Part shown: piece by piece, positions 44,141-52,664 of the stretch
How the letters are laid out: the number at the start of each line of letters is the position of its first letter
Position numbering within the stretch: position 1 is the first letter of the stretch
Source of the DNA: JAJEFO01 sp965214325
Lineage (GTDB): Bacteria > Pseudomonadota > Alphaproteobacteria > Rhodobacterales > Rhodobacteraceae
NCBI GenBank assembly: GCA_965214325.1
Contig: CBDCBG010000006.1
Location: forward strand, 1,302,001 to 1,366,000
Direction: 5' to 3'
DNA: 64,000 nucleotides
The notes under the pieces: model-generated
Seen by the model: only the letters and a program-made list of their open reading frames with translations
Database searches by the model: none
Told to the model about the DNA's origin: nothing
Program-made: the position numbers and the translations under genes

Positions 44141-45166
44141 TTAACCTGATTGGCCGTGCGACACCCGGTGCATCGGCCATGAGCGAAATTCGAACGGGAC
44201 CCGGCCTTCCACCCGGTCGGTCCGGGGAGAAATGCCGAAGCGCGTCTTGTAGGCCCTGCTGAAATGAACCTGGCTCGAAAAGCCGGATGCAAGCGCGACC
44301 TGCGACAGCGGCAATTCCGTCTGGGTCACGAGGCCACGCGCGCGATCAAGGCGAATGTCACGATAGTACGCCGAGGGAGGTGTCTTCACATACCGCCGGA
44401 ACAACCGGTCGAGCTGCCGGTGAGACACTTTGGCACGCCGGCAGACTTCAGAGACCCTGAGCGGCTCCTCAAGGTTCCGTTCCATCAGATCGATTGCGCG
44501 GGACAGCTTCTCGGGTATGCGACGGCCAAACGGTTCGGAGGAATCCGCAACCTGCCGTGTCCCGGCGGGCCGCACGCCTTGCACAAACAGGTACTTCGCG
44601 GCCGCATTGGCAAGGCCCTTGCCCCACAGTTCGCTCAGCAGGAGAAGCGCGCATTCGGTTGCCGCCGTGCCGCCGGAACACGTGACCCGGCCCTGGTCGA
44701 AGACAAAGAGGTCGTCGCAGGCCTCGATGTCCGGGTATTTCTCGCCAAAGGCGCCGAGATGTTCATAATGCACGGTCGCCCGGCGTCCCTCGAGCAGCCC
44801 GGCGTCAGCCAGTATGAAGGCGCCGGTGTCGAGCGCGCCGACACTGCTGCCAGAACGCGCAAAGCGCCAAAGATTCGCGCGCAGGGCTGCGCTGGAATAG
44901 GACTCCGGCGTCCAGCTGGTGGAGAGCATCACCAGATCAGGCGCCTTGCCCCGAACATCGGAAAGCGTGCCGGCCTCGATCGTCACGCCGTTGCTTGCCA
45001 GGCATGGTCCGCCCCTTTCGGAAACGATCGACCAACGGAAAAAGGACTTGCCTTCGATATAGTTTGCTGCGCGAAATGGATCCAGAAACGACATCGTGGC
45101 CGCAATGTTGAAGTGTGGCGTGACCACGATCAGGACATGAAAGTCGTCAATCTTCTCGAGGGGCAT
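44141..45166 (-). CDS. GlxA-family AraC regulator (CdhR/GbdR-like)
   Basis: 341 aa from the ATG at 45166. An N-terminal DJ-1/PfpI-like domain (about 8-195, FHVLIVVTPHFNIAATMSF, GALDTGAFILADAGLL, CSGGTAATECALLLL) is followed by two AraC helix-turn-helix motifs (RVSEVCRRAKVSHRQLDRLF, SQVALASGFSSQVHFSRAYK). This architecture is that of GbdR, CdhR and related activators of betaine and carnitine catabolism. It is divergent from a betaine-type ABC importer and adjacent to the Rieske oxygenase, so it likely controls both. Confidence 0.88.
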   Translation of the reverse strand: MPLEKIDDFHVLIVVTPHFNIAATMSFLDPFRAANYIEGKSFFRWSIVSERGGPCLASNGVTIEAGTLSDVRGKAPDLVMLSTSWTPESYSSAALRANLWRFARSGSSVGALDTGAFILADAGLLEGRRATVHYEHLGAFGEKYPDIEACDDLFVFDQGRVTCSGGTAATECALLLLSELWGKGLANAAAKYLFVQGVRPAGTRQVADSSEPFGRRIPEKLSRAIDLMERNLEEPLRVSEVCRRAKVSHRQLDRLFRRYVKTPPSAYYRDIRLDRARGLVTQTELPLSQVALASGFSSQVHFSRAYKTRFGISPRTDRVEGRVPFEFRSWPMHRVSHGQSG

Positions 45167-45205
45167 CTGACCAGTCACGTGAAATTGGCGGCCATTCCGG
45201 TTAAA

Positions 45206-45220
45206 CCACGAATTCCGTGG
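45206..45220. promoter_or_regulatory. Palindrome between the AraC gene and the ABC operon
   Basis: CCACG-AATTC-CGTGG is a perfect 5-bp dyad with a 5-bp centre, located centrally in the 116-bp divergent spacer. It is a candidate regulator site. AraC regulators more often bind direct repeats, so the assignment is tentative. Confidence 0.35.
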
Positions 45221-45282
45221 CCAGGACAATCGCAATCGCCATACTGACGAAAGCGTAGGGCACAAAGCTAGGGAGACGCAAA

Positions 45283-46233
45283 ATGATCAAGACAATCACG
45301 ACAGTTGCGACCGTGCTTGCCGCCACGGGAGTTCAGGCGGCCGAGCTGGGCGCGGTGGACGAGCCGGTAAAGCTTGCCATCAACGAATGGACGGGCCAGC
45401 ACATCTCGACCCACGTGGCGGGCGAGATGCTCAAGGCGGCCGGTTATCAGGTCGAATATGTCACTGCAGGCTACATGAACATGTACCAGGCGATGTCGGA
45501 CGGCGAGTTGCACGCGGCCGTGGAAATCTGGTCTTCGAACGTCTCGGGCGACTACGCCAAGAAAGTGGAGGGCGGAGGCGTTGTCGAACTTGGCGATCTC
45601 GGCCTCGATGCGAAGGAGGGAATTGCCTATCCGGCCCACGTGGCGGCATTGTGCCCGGGACTCCCGGCCTGGGAGGCGCTCAAGGATTGTGCCGGAACCT
45701 TCGCCACCGCCGAGACGCTGCCCGCCGGTCGCCTCGTGGACTATCCTGCCGACTGGGGCACACCGGGAGCCGACCGCATGACCGGGCTCGACCTCCCCTT
45801 CAAGGCGGTGCCGGCCGGTTCGGAAGGAGCGCTAATCGCGGAACTTCGTGCCTCGACCGAACGGGAATCGCCCCTGCTGATCACCTTCTGGCAGCCGCAC
45901 TGGGCGATGTCCGCCTACGACGTGAAGTTCGTGGACCTGCCGGTCGGCAATGAAGACTGCTTCAACGATCCGGCCTGGGGACCGAACCCGAACGCCGTCA
46001 ATGACTGTGATTTCGCGCCAAGCCGCATCTTCAAGGCAGGCTGGGTCGGAATCGAGGACAAGTGGCCGGCGGCCTTCGAGATTCTCTCCAGCTACACGCT
46101 GTCGGTCGAAGACCAGCAACCCATGATGGGAGCGGTCGACGTGGATGGCGGCAGCGTCGAGGAGGTGGTCGCCGACTGGATGGGCGGCAACGAGGCCAAG
46201 TGGAGGCCGGTCGTGGACGCGGCGACGCGCTGA
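45283..46233 (+). CDS. Glycine-betaine/choline-type ABC transporter substrate-binding protein
   Basis: 316 aa OpuAC-type periplasmic binding protein with a short signal peptide (MIKTITTVATVLAATGVQAAE). Core features are KLAINEWTGQHISTHVAGEML, AAVEIWSSN, DYPADWGTPGAD, LLITFWQPHW and MMGAVDVDGGSVEEVVADWM. Several Trp residues could supply the aromatic cage that binds trimethylammonium. Four or more cysteines (CPGLPAWEALKDC, EDCFND, NDCDF) suggest disulfides. AGGGAG lies upstream. It leads an ABC operon divergent from the AraC regulator. Confidence 0.88.
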   Translation: MIKTITTVATVLAATGVQAAELGAVDEPVKLAINEWTGQHISTHVAGEMLKAAGYQVEYVTAGYMNMYQAMSDGELHAAVEIWSSNVSGDYAKKVEGGGVVELGDLGLDAKEGIAYPAHVAALCPGLPAWEALKDCAGTFATAETLPAGRLVDYPADWGTPGADRMTGLDLPFKAVPAGSEGALIAELRASTERESPLLITFWQPHWAMSAYDVKFVDLPVGNEDCFNDPAWGPNPNAVNDCDFAPSRIFKAGWVGIEDKWPAAFEILSSYTLSVEDQQPMMGAVDVDGGSVEEVVADWMGGNEAKWRPVVDAATR

Positions 46234-46238
46234 TCTCC

Positions 46239-47282
46239 GTGCCGGAACAACCTGCCATTTCCGTCGCCGGTCTCTGGCAGGTCTTTGGATCCGATGCTGC
46301 GCCCGCCTTCAGGCGGGCGCAGAACGAGGGAGGGGGCGCGTCGGACATTGCCGGGCGCCTGGAGAAGCGCGGATACATCCCGGCCGTCCGCAATGCCTGC
46401 TTCGAGGTGTCCGAGGGCGAGCTCTTCGTGATCATGGGGCTCTCAGGGTCGGGCAAGTCGACGCTGCTTCGGGGAATTGCGCGTCTAGTCGAACCGACGG
46501 CAGGCCACGTCTCGATCGAGGGCGAGGACATCCTCGCAGCGTCCAAGGCGCGGATGACCGAGCTTCGACGGTCCCGGATCGGAATGGTGTTCCAGCACTT
46601 CGGCCTGTTTCCGCACATGCCGGTGATCGACAATGTCGCCTTTCCTCTGAAGGTCGGCGGCATGGGCCGCAGCGAGCGTCACGACAAGGTGCGGGACATC
46701 ATCGAGATGGTGGGCCTGCAAGGTCGGGAATGGGCGTATCCCCGCGAGCTGTCGGGGGGCCAGCGTCAACGGGTCGGGATCGCGCGCTCGCTTGCCGGGG
46801 ACTGCAGCGTCTGGTTTCTGGACGAGCCGTTTTCGGCCCTCGACCCGCTGATCCGCCGCCAGTTGCAGGACGAGTTCCTCGACATTCGGGCCAGGCTGAA
46901 CACCACGATCGTGTTCATCACCCACGATATTGCCGAGGCCTTGAAACTCGCCGACCGGATTGCAATCATGCGTGACGGCGAGATCGTTCAGATCGGGACG
47001 CCGGCGGATATCGTGCTGCACCCGGTCGACGACTACGTGCGCGAGTTTGCGCGAGACGTCGTGCGCGGCCGGCACGCCAAGGTCGGATCAATCATGCGGG
47101 CAGAGGACAAATGCGCGGCGGAAGGCACGCCCGGCCTGCGGCCCGACATGACCCTTGAGGACGCGCTGGCGACCTGCATGGCTCACTACGAGCCGGTGGC
47201 GGTCTATGACGACGGCGGCAACCTGCTCGGTACGGTCGATCCGCAAGATCTCGCGAGTTCCCTGAAGGCCGACCGCGCATGA
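46239..47282 (+). CDS. Betaine-type ABC transporter ATP-binding protein (ProV/OpuAA-like)
   Basis: 347 aa from a GTG at 46239, six bases after the binding-protein stop. Walker A is GLSGSGKSTLL, the signature is LSGGQRQR and Walker B is VWFLDEPFSALDPLIRRQLQDE, the form typical of ProV/OpuAA. An N-terminal helical insert (AFRRAQNEGGGASDI) precedes Walker A, and a partial CBS-like regulatory tail follows (CMAHYEPVAVYDDGGNLLGTVDP). It overlaps the permease gene by four bases (ATGA). Drives uptake of a betaine-like solute. Confidence 0.92.
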   Translation: MPEQPAISVAGLWQVFGSDAAPAFRRAQNEGGGASDIAGRLEKRGYIPAVRNACFEVSEGELFVIMGLSGSGKSTLLRGIARLVEPTAGHVSIEGEDILAASKARMTELRRSRIGMVFQHFGLFPHMPVIDNVAFPLKVGGMGRSERHDKVRDIIEMVGLQGREWAYPRELSGGQRQRVGIARSLAGDCSVWFLDEPFSALDPLIRRQLQDEFLDIRARLNTTIVFITHDIAEALKLADRIAIMRDGEIVQIGTPADIVLHPVDDYVREFARDVVRGRHAKVGSIMRAEDKCAAEGTPGLRPDMTLEDALATCMAHYEPVAVYDDGGNLLGTVDPQDLASSLKADRA

Positions 47283-49345
47283 GCACGAGCCAGGGAATGC
47301 CCGTGGCGAGCCTGCCCCGACTGCCAAGGGGACCGCTTGCGGCGCTCCTCACCCTGTTCACCGGGGCGGCCTGCCTGTTGCTGCAAGAAGGCGCACCCTG
47401 GCTGGTGCGCTATCCTGAAGCCTGGACGCTGCCGGCAACGGAACTGGTCGGGGCCGGGCTGGACGCCTTTCTGGGAACGATCAAGCCGGTGATGCGGACA
47501 TGGTCCTGGCTGCTTTCCTATCCGATGAGTTGGGCCAATGCCGCGCTTGCAGGCTCGCCCTGGCCGCTGATCATCGGCGCGTTCACGGCGTCGGGATGGT
47601 ACATCGCCGGGTTTCGCATGGCGTTGCTCACCTTCCTGGGATTCGGGTTCGTTCTGCTTTCGGGCTATTGGAGCGAAAGCATGAACACGCTGAGCCTCGT
47701 GTCGGTCTCGGTTCCCTTGGCGGTCTTGGCGGGCGGCAGCCTTGGCATACTTGCAAACGAAGTGCCGCGCATCCGGACCGCCCTCCTGGCCGCGCTCGAC
47801 GCGATGCAGACAATTCCCACCTTCGCCTATCTGACGCCGCTCCTGCTGCTGTTCGGGTTCGGCCCGGTGGTCGGACTCGTTGCATCCGCAATCTACGCCG
47901 CGCCCCCCATGGCACGAAACGTGATCCTGGGGCTCGAACGGGTTGATCCCGAGGTCAAGGAAGCATCGATCATGTCCGGTGCGACCCGATTGCAGCAGTT
48001 GTTCCTGATCGAGATTCCGGCGGCGAGCCAGCAGATCATGGTGGGCGTGAACCAGTGCCTGATGGCATCCCTGTCGATGGTGATCATCGCCGCCGTCATC
48101 GGTGGTTTCAACGATATCGGCTGGGAGGTGCTTCTGACCATGCGCAAGGCACAGTTCGGCCAGGCGTTTCTGGCCGGAATGGTGATCGTGACATTCGCGA
48201 TCGTGATAGACCGCCTTTCCGGGTCGCTTGCCCTGGAACGCAAGCGCCACGACCGACGTGTCGCGTGGGGATTGTTCCTTTCGGGTGCCGTCGGGGCTGT
48301 TCTGCTGGCTTTGTCGGGGGCGGACACGGTTCCCGAAGGCGTGTTCTCGGCGGCCGCGGTCGCCGTGGATGACAGTCTGGGCGCGTTCACAGCCGCACAT
48401 GGGGCCACGCTTGACGGCATCAAGAATACGGCGATGTTCTATGGGCTGCTTCCACTGCGCATCGGCCTTGATCAGGCCGTGTTGCCATTCACATGGGGGT
48501 TCCAGTGGACCACAGCGATGAGCCTCTGGCTGTTTGCTTTCGCGGTTCTTGCAGGGCTCGCCCTTGCCGCGACGGGACGGCAAGTGGCTGGCGCGGGCCT
48601 GGTGATCGCCGTCGGAGTTGTCGAGACCGGAATCGCGGAACTGCCCTGGCCGTTCGTGATCGTCGGGACCGCCGCCCTTGCATTTCTTGCCCAGGGGGTT
48701 CGGCTTGCCGTCCTCTCGGCCGCTCTGCTCGGGATCGTGCTGGTTTCAGGCCTCTGGGACCGTGCGCTGCTTTCGCTCTACCTTTCTGGCGCCGCCGTCG
48801 TTGCCTGTGTCGTCGCGGGCGGCGCGCTCGGTCTCTTGTCGGCCGTTTCCGAAATCGCATGGATGATCATTCGCCCCGTCTGCGACATGCTTCAGACGAT
48901 TCCCCTGTTCGTGTTCCTGATACCGACGCTCATGTTCTTCCAGATCGGCGAGTTCAGCGCCTTTCTCGCAATCTGTGCCTACGCCGTGGTTCCGATGATC
49001 CGCTACACGCGCCACGGACTGGTCTCGACGCCACCGGAGATGCTGGAAGCCGCAACCTCGAGCGGTGCGACGCCATGGCAGACGATGACCGATGTGCGCA
49101 TGCCCTATGCCGCGCCCACGATCCTGCTGGGACTCAACCAGACGATCCTCTACGCCTTCGCAATGCTGGTAATCGCCGCCTTGATCGGAACAACCGGACT
49201 CGGCCAGTCGATCTATCTGGCACTGGGGCAGGCAGACGTCGGGCTGGGGGTAAGCGCAGGTGCGGCGATGGCGATCCTGGCTTTCATCGCCGACCGGCTT
49301 GCCCAAGGCTTTGCCGAAGGGCGCCGGAGGGCCCTTGGCCTCTAG
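47279..49345 (+). CDS. Tandem-fused betaine-type ABC permease
   Basis: 688 aa, about twice the usual 280-350 aa. It contains two ProW-like permease domains. Each has the coupling-helix region: AMQTIPTFAYLTPLLLLFGFG...EVKEASIMSGATRLQQLFLIEIP in the first and DMLQTIPLFVFLIPTLMFFQIG...EMLEAATSSGATPWQTMTDVRMP in the second. The second half is well diverged from the first, so the duplication is old. A single chain may therefore supply both halves of the channel. It ends the operon started at 45283. Confidence 0.9.
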   Translation: MSTSQGMPVASLPRLPRGPLAALLTLFTGAACLLLQEGAPWLVRYPEAWTLPATELVGAGLDAFLGTIKPVMRTWSWLLSYPMSWANAALAGSPWPLIIGAFTASGWYIAGFRMALLTFLGFGFVLLSGYWSESMNTLSLVSVSVPLAVLAGGSLGILANEVPRIRTALLAALDAMQTIPTFAYLTPLLLLFGFGPVVGLVASAIYAAPPMARNVILGLERVDPEVKEASIMSGATRLQQLFLIEIPAASQQIMVGVNQCLMASLSMVIIAAVIGGFNDIGWEVLLTMRKAQFGQAFLAGMVIVTFAIVIDRLSGSLALERKRHDRRVAWGLFLSGAVGAVLLALSGADTVPEGVFSAAAVAVDDSLGAFTAAHGATLDGIKNTAMFYGLLPLRIGLDQAVLPFTWGFQWTTAMSLWLFAFAVLAGLALAATGRQVAGAGLVIAVGVVETGIAELPWPFVIVGTAALAFLAQGVRLAVLSAALLGIVLVSGLWDRALLSLYLSGAAVVACVVAGGALGLLSAVSEIAWMIIRPVCDMLQTIPLFVFLIPTLMFFQIGEFSAFLAICAYAVVPMIRYTRHGLVSTPPEMLEAATSSGATPWQTMTDVRMPYAAPTILLGLNQTILYAFAMLVIAALIGTTGLGQSIYLALGQADVGLGVSAGAAMAILAFIADRLAQGFAEGRRRALGL

Positions 49346-49548
49346 GCGTGCACCATGGTCGGGCGCTCAAGACATTCCTCTTGCCGTCTACGCGATCAGA
49401 GCCAATTGTGCCTGACGGTCGAGAAAGCCCGCCCATCGATTGCCTTCCAGGCATGGCTTGCCGGCGCGGAGGCGGCTGGCGCCTGAATCGGCTGCTGGCG
49501 GGCAGCGCCATTCGACGCCTCCATTGCCAGGCAAGGGCGACCTCCGAA

Positions 49549-50364
49549 TCAGGGAAGCCGCTCGCAAAACTCTTCATACTCGACATCGTCGATGTCCGCG
49601 GTCTCGTCGACGCCGGGATAGCTTCCGTCACGCGCCTCCTTGGCGAATGCCGCCAGTGCAGAGCGGCGCTCAACCTTCATGCGTTCATGGAGCGCGTGCA
49701 GGTTGCCGAAGGCCCGTGCGTGCCGGGGCCGTTCCGGTTGCTCCCCGCAAATGTCGTTCTGGAAAAGGTAGATGATGTCGCCACCGGATCCGGAACCGAG
49801 CGAGGACGTGACCAGCGTGGTGCGACGGCTGATCTCCGTCATCACTCTCGCGCAGATGACCTCGGCCTCGACCGAGAAGGCTCCGGCATCCTCCATGCGC
49901 CGGAATGCCTGCCAGAGTTCGAGGGCTTCCTCAGCCGTCTTGCCGACAGCACGCAAGCCGCCGCTCCAGGTGGACTTCCGGGGCACGAGGCCCAGGTGGC
50001 ACATGACGGGAATGTCCTCGCGGGCCAGCACCTCCACTACATGCGGCCCTCGCGCAGTATAGACCGAATCCGCGCCGTCCTTCATCGCGCGAAACGCGGC
50101 CCTGAGAACATCCCCTTCGGTCGGAAAGTCCGGCAGGGCAGCGGCGGCCGTGAAGAACAAGTCCGGCGCTCCGGCCCGGACCGCCGCTGTGTTGTGCGCA
50201 TTTCCCATGACGAGATCCAGGCCAGCGTCCTTGGCCGCAGCCGCTTCTTCCGCGGAATTCGCCGTGGTCTGTACAAGCTTGCGCACGCCCTTCAAAGCCC
50301 GCAGGTCGGCGGCGGTATAGTTGCGCCGCTGCGACCTTGCGTCCCAGTCATAGATTCGCTTCAC
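49549..50364 (-). CDS. PanB-like (ketopantoate hydroxymethyltransferase family) protein
   Basis: 271 aa from a GTG at 50364, preceded by GGGGAGG; an ATG 24 codons earlier (50436) lacks that support. The PEP-mutase/PanB TIM-barrel pattern is visible: DLVMGNAHNTAA, DSVYTARGPHVVEVLAREDIPVMCHLGLVP, and ALELWQAFRRMEDAGAFSVEAEVI with the catalytic-type Glu. It differs from true PanB (no DSLGMV motif), so it is probably a related aldolase or carboxyphosphonoenolpyruvate-type enzyme. It is divergent from the threonate-type dehydrogenase and may share its pathway. Confidence 0.72.
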   Translation of the reverse strand: MKRIYDWDARSQRRNYTAADLRALKGVRKLVQTTANSAEEAAAAKDAGLDLVMGNAHNTAAVRAGAPDLFFTAAAALPDFPTEGDVLRAAFRAMKDGADSVYTARGPHVVEVLAREDIPVMCHLGLVPRKSTWSGGLRAVGKTAEEALELWQAFRRMEDAGAFSVEAEVICARVMTEISRRTTLVTSSLGSGSGGDIIYLFQNDICGEQPERPRHARAFGNLHALHERMKVERRSALAAFAKEARDGSYPGVDETADIDDVEYEEFCERLP

Positions 50365-50559
50365 CGAAATCCTCCCCGCTTTCCCGCCATTCAACCGCTT
50401 CGGATTGAGGCTTGCAAGTGCGGCGGCAGATGGCATTCAATCGCCCCGCGTGAATTGGGCAGAGGGTGTCTCCCGGACCCGTCCAACGCTGGAAACGGCG
50501 TGCGAAATCCCTCGACTGTCACAGGCGCCGGACATTTCCGGAAGCGAGGAGGGTAACGC

Positions 50560-51465
50560 ATGGACACTGGAGTCATCGGTCTCGGAGACATGGGATCCGG
50601 GATCGCCCGGAACCTGATCAGGAACGGGTTCGAAGTCACCGGCCTGGATCTGAGCGCGGACCGCATGGCGACCTTCAGCGAGATGGGTGGCAAGCCTGCC
50701 GCCTCTGCGGCTGAAGTCGGCGCCAACGCAGACGCCGTCTTCGTAATGGTGATGAACGGAGACCAGGCAAAGTCCGTCATCTTGGGAAACGGCCTCGCAT
50801 CCTCCATGGCCAAGGGCCGCGCAGTGCTCCTTTCGGCCACCGTAAAGCCGCGGGAAGCACGCGAGATCGGCGAGGCATTGGCGGAATCCGGCCTCCACTT
50901 GATCGATACGCCGGTTTCGGGCGGATTTCCCGGAGCGCAGGGTGGGACGCTGACAATGATGGCGGCGGCGCCCGACGAGATCCTTGACCGCTTTGCGCCC
51001 GTGATGGAGGCGGTGTCGGCGAACATTCACCGGGTCGGAAGCAGGCCGGGAGACGGCCAGACCGTGAAGGCCTGCCTGCAATCGCTGATCGGGGCACAGT
51101 TCTCCGCTGCATTCGAAGCGGCAGCCCTTGCCGCCAAGGCTGGTGTTCCGGGGCAAGTCGTTCTGGACGTGTTCTCAGCCTCGTCGGCGGGTTGCGGCAT
51201 CGTGAACAACGCGCTCGAAAAGATCATCGACCGACAGTTCGAGGGCACGGGCAGCCACATAAACACGATGCACAAGGATCTCACGATCTCAATGGCGCTG
51301 GGCGAAGAGCTCGGCGTCCCGCTGCACACGGCGGCTGCGGCAATGCAGATCTTTCACGCTGGCCGGACCAGATACCCTGACGGAGACAACTGGGTCTGCA
51401 CGCGCGTCATCGAGGACATCGTCGGTGCGGAACTGCACCGAAGTGAAGCAAGGTCCCGGAGGTGA
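50560..51465 (+). CDS. NAD-dependent beta-hydroxyacid dehydrogenase (LtnD/HIBADH-like)
   Basis: 301 aa. The N-terminal Rossmann motif VIGLGDMGSGIARNL is followed by the substrate-binding DTPVSGGFPGAQGGTLTMM (with SGG) and the catalytic Lys region GDGQTVKACLQSLIGAQF. The C-terminal domain ends HKDLTISMALGEELGVPL. The family includes 3-hydroxyisobutyrate, tartronate-semialdehyde and L-threonate dehydrogenases. The Q-T-V-K-A form is closest to threonate-type enzymes as I recall. AGGAGGG gives a strong start. It is followed by a TIM-barrel isomerase on the same strand. Confidence 0.87.
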   Translation: MDTGVIGLGDMGSGIARNLIRNGFEVTGLDLSADRMATFSEMGGKPAASAAEVGANADAVFVMVMNGDQAKSVILGNGLASSMAKGRAVLLSATVKPREAREIGEALAESGLHLIDTPVSGGFPGAQGGTLTMMAAAPDEILDRFAPVMEAVSANIHRVGSRPGDGQTVKACLQSLIGAQFSAAFEAAALAAKAGVPGQVVLDVFSASSAGCGIVNNALEKIIDRQFEGTGSHINTMHKDLTISMALGEELGVPLHTAAAAMQIFHAGRTRYPDGDNWVCTRVIEDIVGAELHRSEARSRR

Positions 51466-51556
51466 CTGTCGGGCATCGACATCCGGCTGCCGGATTTGCG
51501 CGCTTCCCGGCGCAAGCGAACACCCGGTTGCGAGAAGACCCAAGAGGAAAGCAAAC

Positions 51557-52420
51557 ATGAAACTGGGAGTGATCTGCGACGGCATCAGCCGCGACCTCGG
51601 ACATGCCGTCGATGTCATGGACGAGTTCGGACTCGAATTCGCGGAATTGCAATTCGTGGGCGACAAGGAGGTTGGTGACCACTCGCCGTCAGAAATAGCG
51701 GCAATCGATGCCCTCTTGCGGGATCGTGGCAAGCGCGTCTGCTGCCTCAGCCGCCATGTCTTCGCTGGCCTGACCGTAGCGAACGCCCCAGGCGACGAGT
51801 GCCACAGCAAGCACTTGGACGCACTGAAGCGAGTGATCGACATGGCGCATGTGGTCGGATCGCCTCTCGTCCGCATCATGACGAACAGGAAAGAGCAGAT
51901 CCTTTGGGGCCATAACGGCGCGGAGAGGTGGAACGTCGCCCATGGCGCATGGGAAAAGACCTTGCCGCTCATCGCCCCTGCCGTCGAACTGGCCCGGTCC
52001 GAGGGCGTCACGCTCGTCGTTGAAACCGGCAACGGCACGATGGTGAATTCAAGCTATACGGCCCGGAAGCTGATCGACGATCTTGACGCCAGGGACGTCC
52101 TGAAGGTTCTCTGGGACCCGGCGAACAACTGCTGGTGCCACGAACGCGCATGGCCGGACGGCTACGACGCGATCAGGGATGGCTACCTGGGCCATGTCCA
52201 TGTCAAGGACGTCAAGGCAGACACGCCGCGCGCGACGCTGACAGTCATGCCAATGGGCCAAGGGCAGCTGGCCGACCAGTTCCAGCCAATTGCGGACGCT
52301 CTCAGACGTGACGGCTATGATGGCGTGATCAGCATCGAGTCAGTCTATCACCCCGGCGATGGCGACTTCGAAGCCGGCTTCCGGCTCAATTTCGACCGTT
52401 TCAAGGAACATTTCGGCTGA
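51557..52420 (+). CDS. Sugar phosphate isomerase/epimerase (xylose-isomerase-like TIM barrel)
   Basis: 287 aa from an ATG after AGAGGAAAGC. AP_endonuc_2-type motifs are present: VVETGNGTMVNS (metal Glu), VLWDPANNCWCHE (Asp), YLGHVHVKDVK (His/Asp) and GVISIESVYHPGD (Glu). Members isomerise or epimerise keto/aldose acids such as hydroxypyruvate or tagatose-type sugars. Position right after the threonate-type dehydrogenase suggests a joint role in C4 or C3 sugar-acid metabolism. Substrate not assignable. Confidence 0.85.
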   Translation: MKLGVICDGISRDLGHAVDVMDEFGLEFAELQFVGDKEVGDHSPSEIAAIDALLRDRGKRVCCLSRHVFAGLTVANAPGDECHSKHLDALKRVIDMAHVVGSPLVRIMTNRKEQILWGHNGAERWNVAHGAWEKTLPLIAPAVELARSEGVTLVVETGNGTMVNSSYTARKLIDDLDARDVLKVLWDPANNCWCHERAWPDGYDAIRDGYLGHVHVKDVKADTPRATLTVMPMGQGQLADQFQPIADALRRDGYDGVISIESVYHPGDGDFEAGFRLNFDRFKEHFG

Positions 52421-52664
52421 GCCCGGAAGACTCGCTCCGTGCGCCAGATGGCTCGGACAGGCCGGCCGGCCCGAAGATCCCGAAATTCACGGTGCAACGG
52501 AGTGCCCGACCGGATCGGTTTCCCCACGATGGGCCGGCACCGAGGAATGACACCGACCCGACCGCCGCGCGCACCCGAAGGCTGCGCGCGCGAAGGTCCC
52601 TTTCAGGCCAAGTCCCGGTGAAGGGGCGTCGGGTCATGGCTGCCACACGGCTCCGTTGTCTGCG

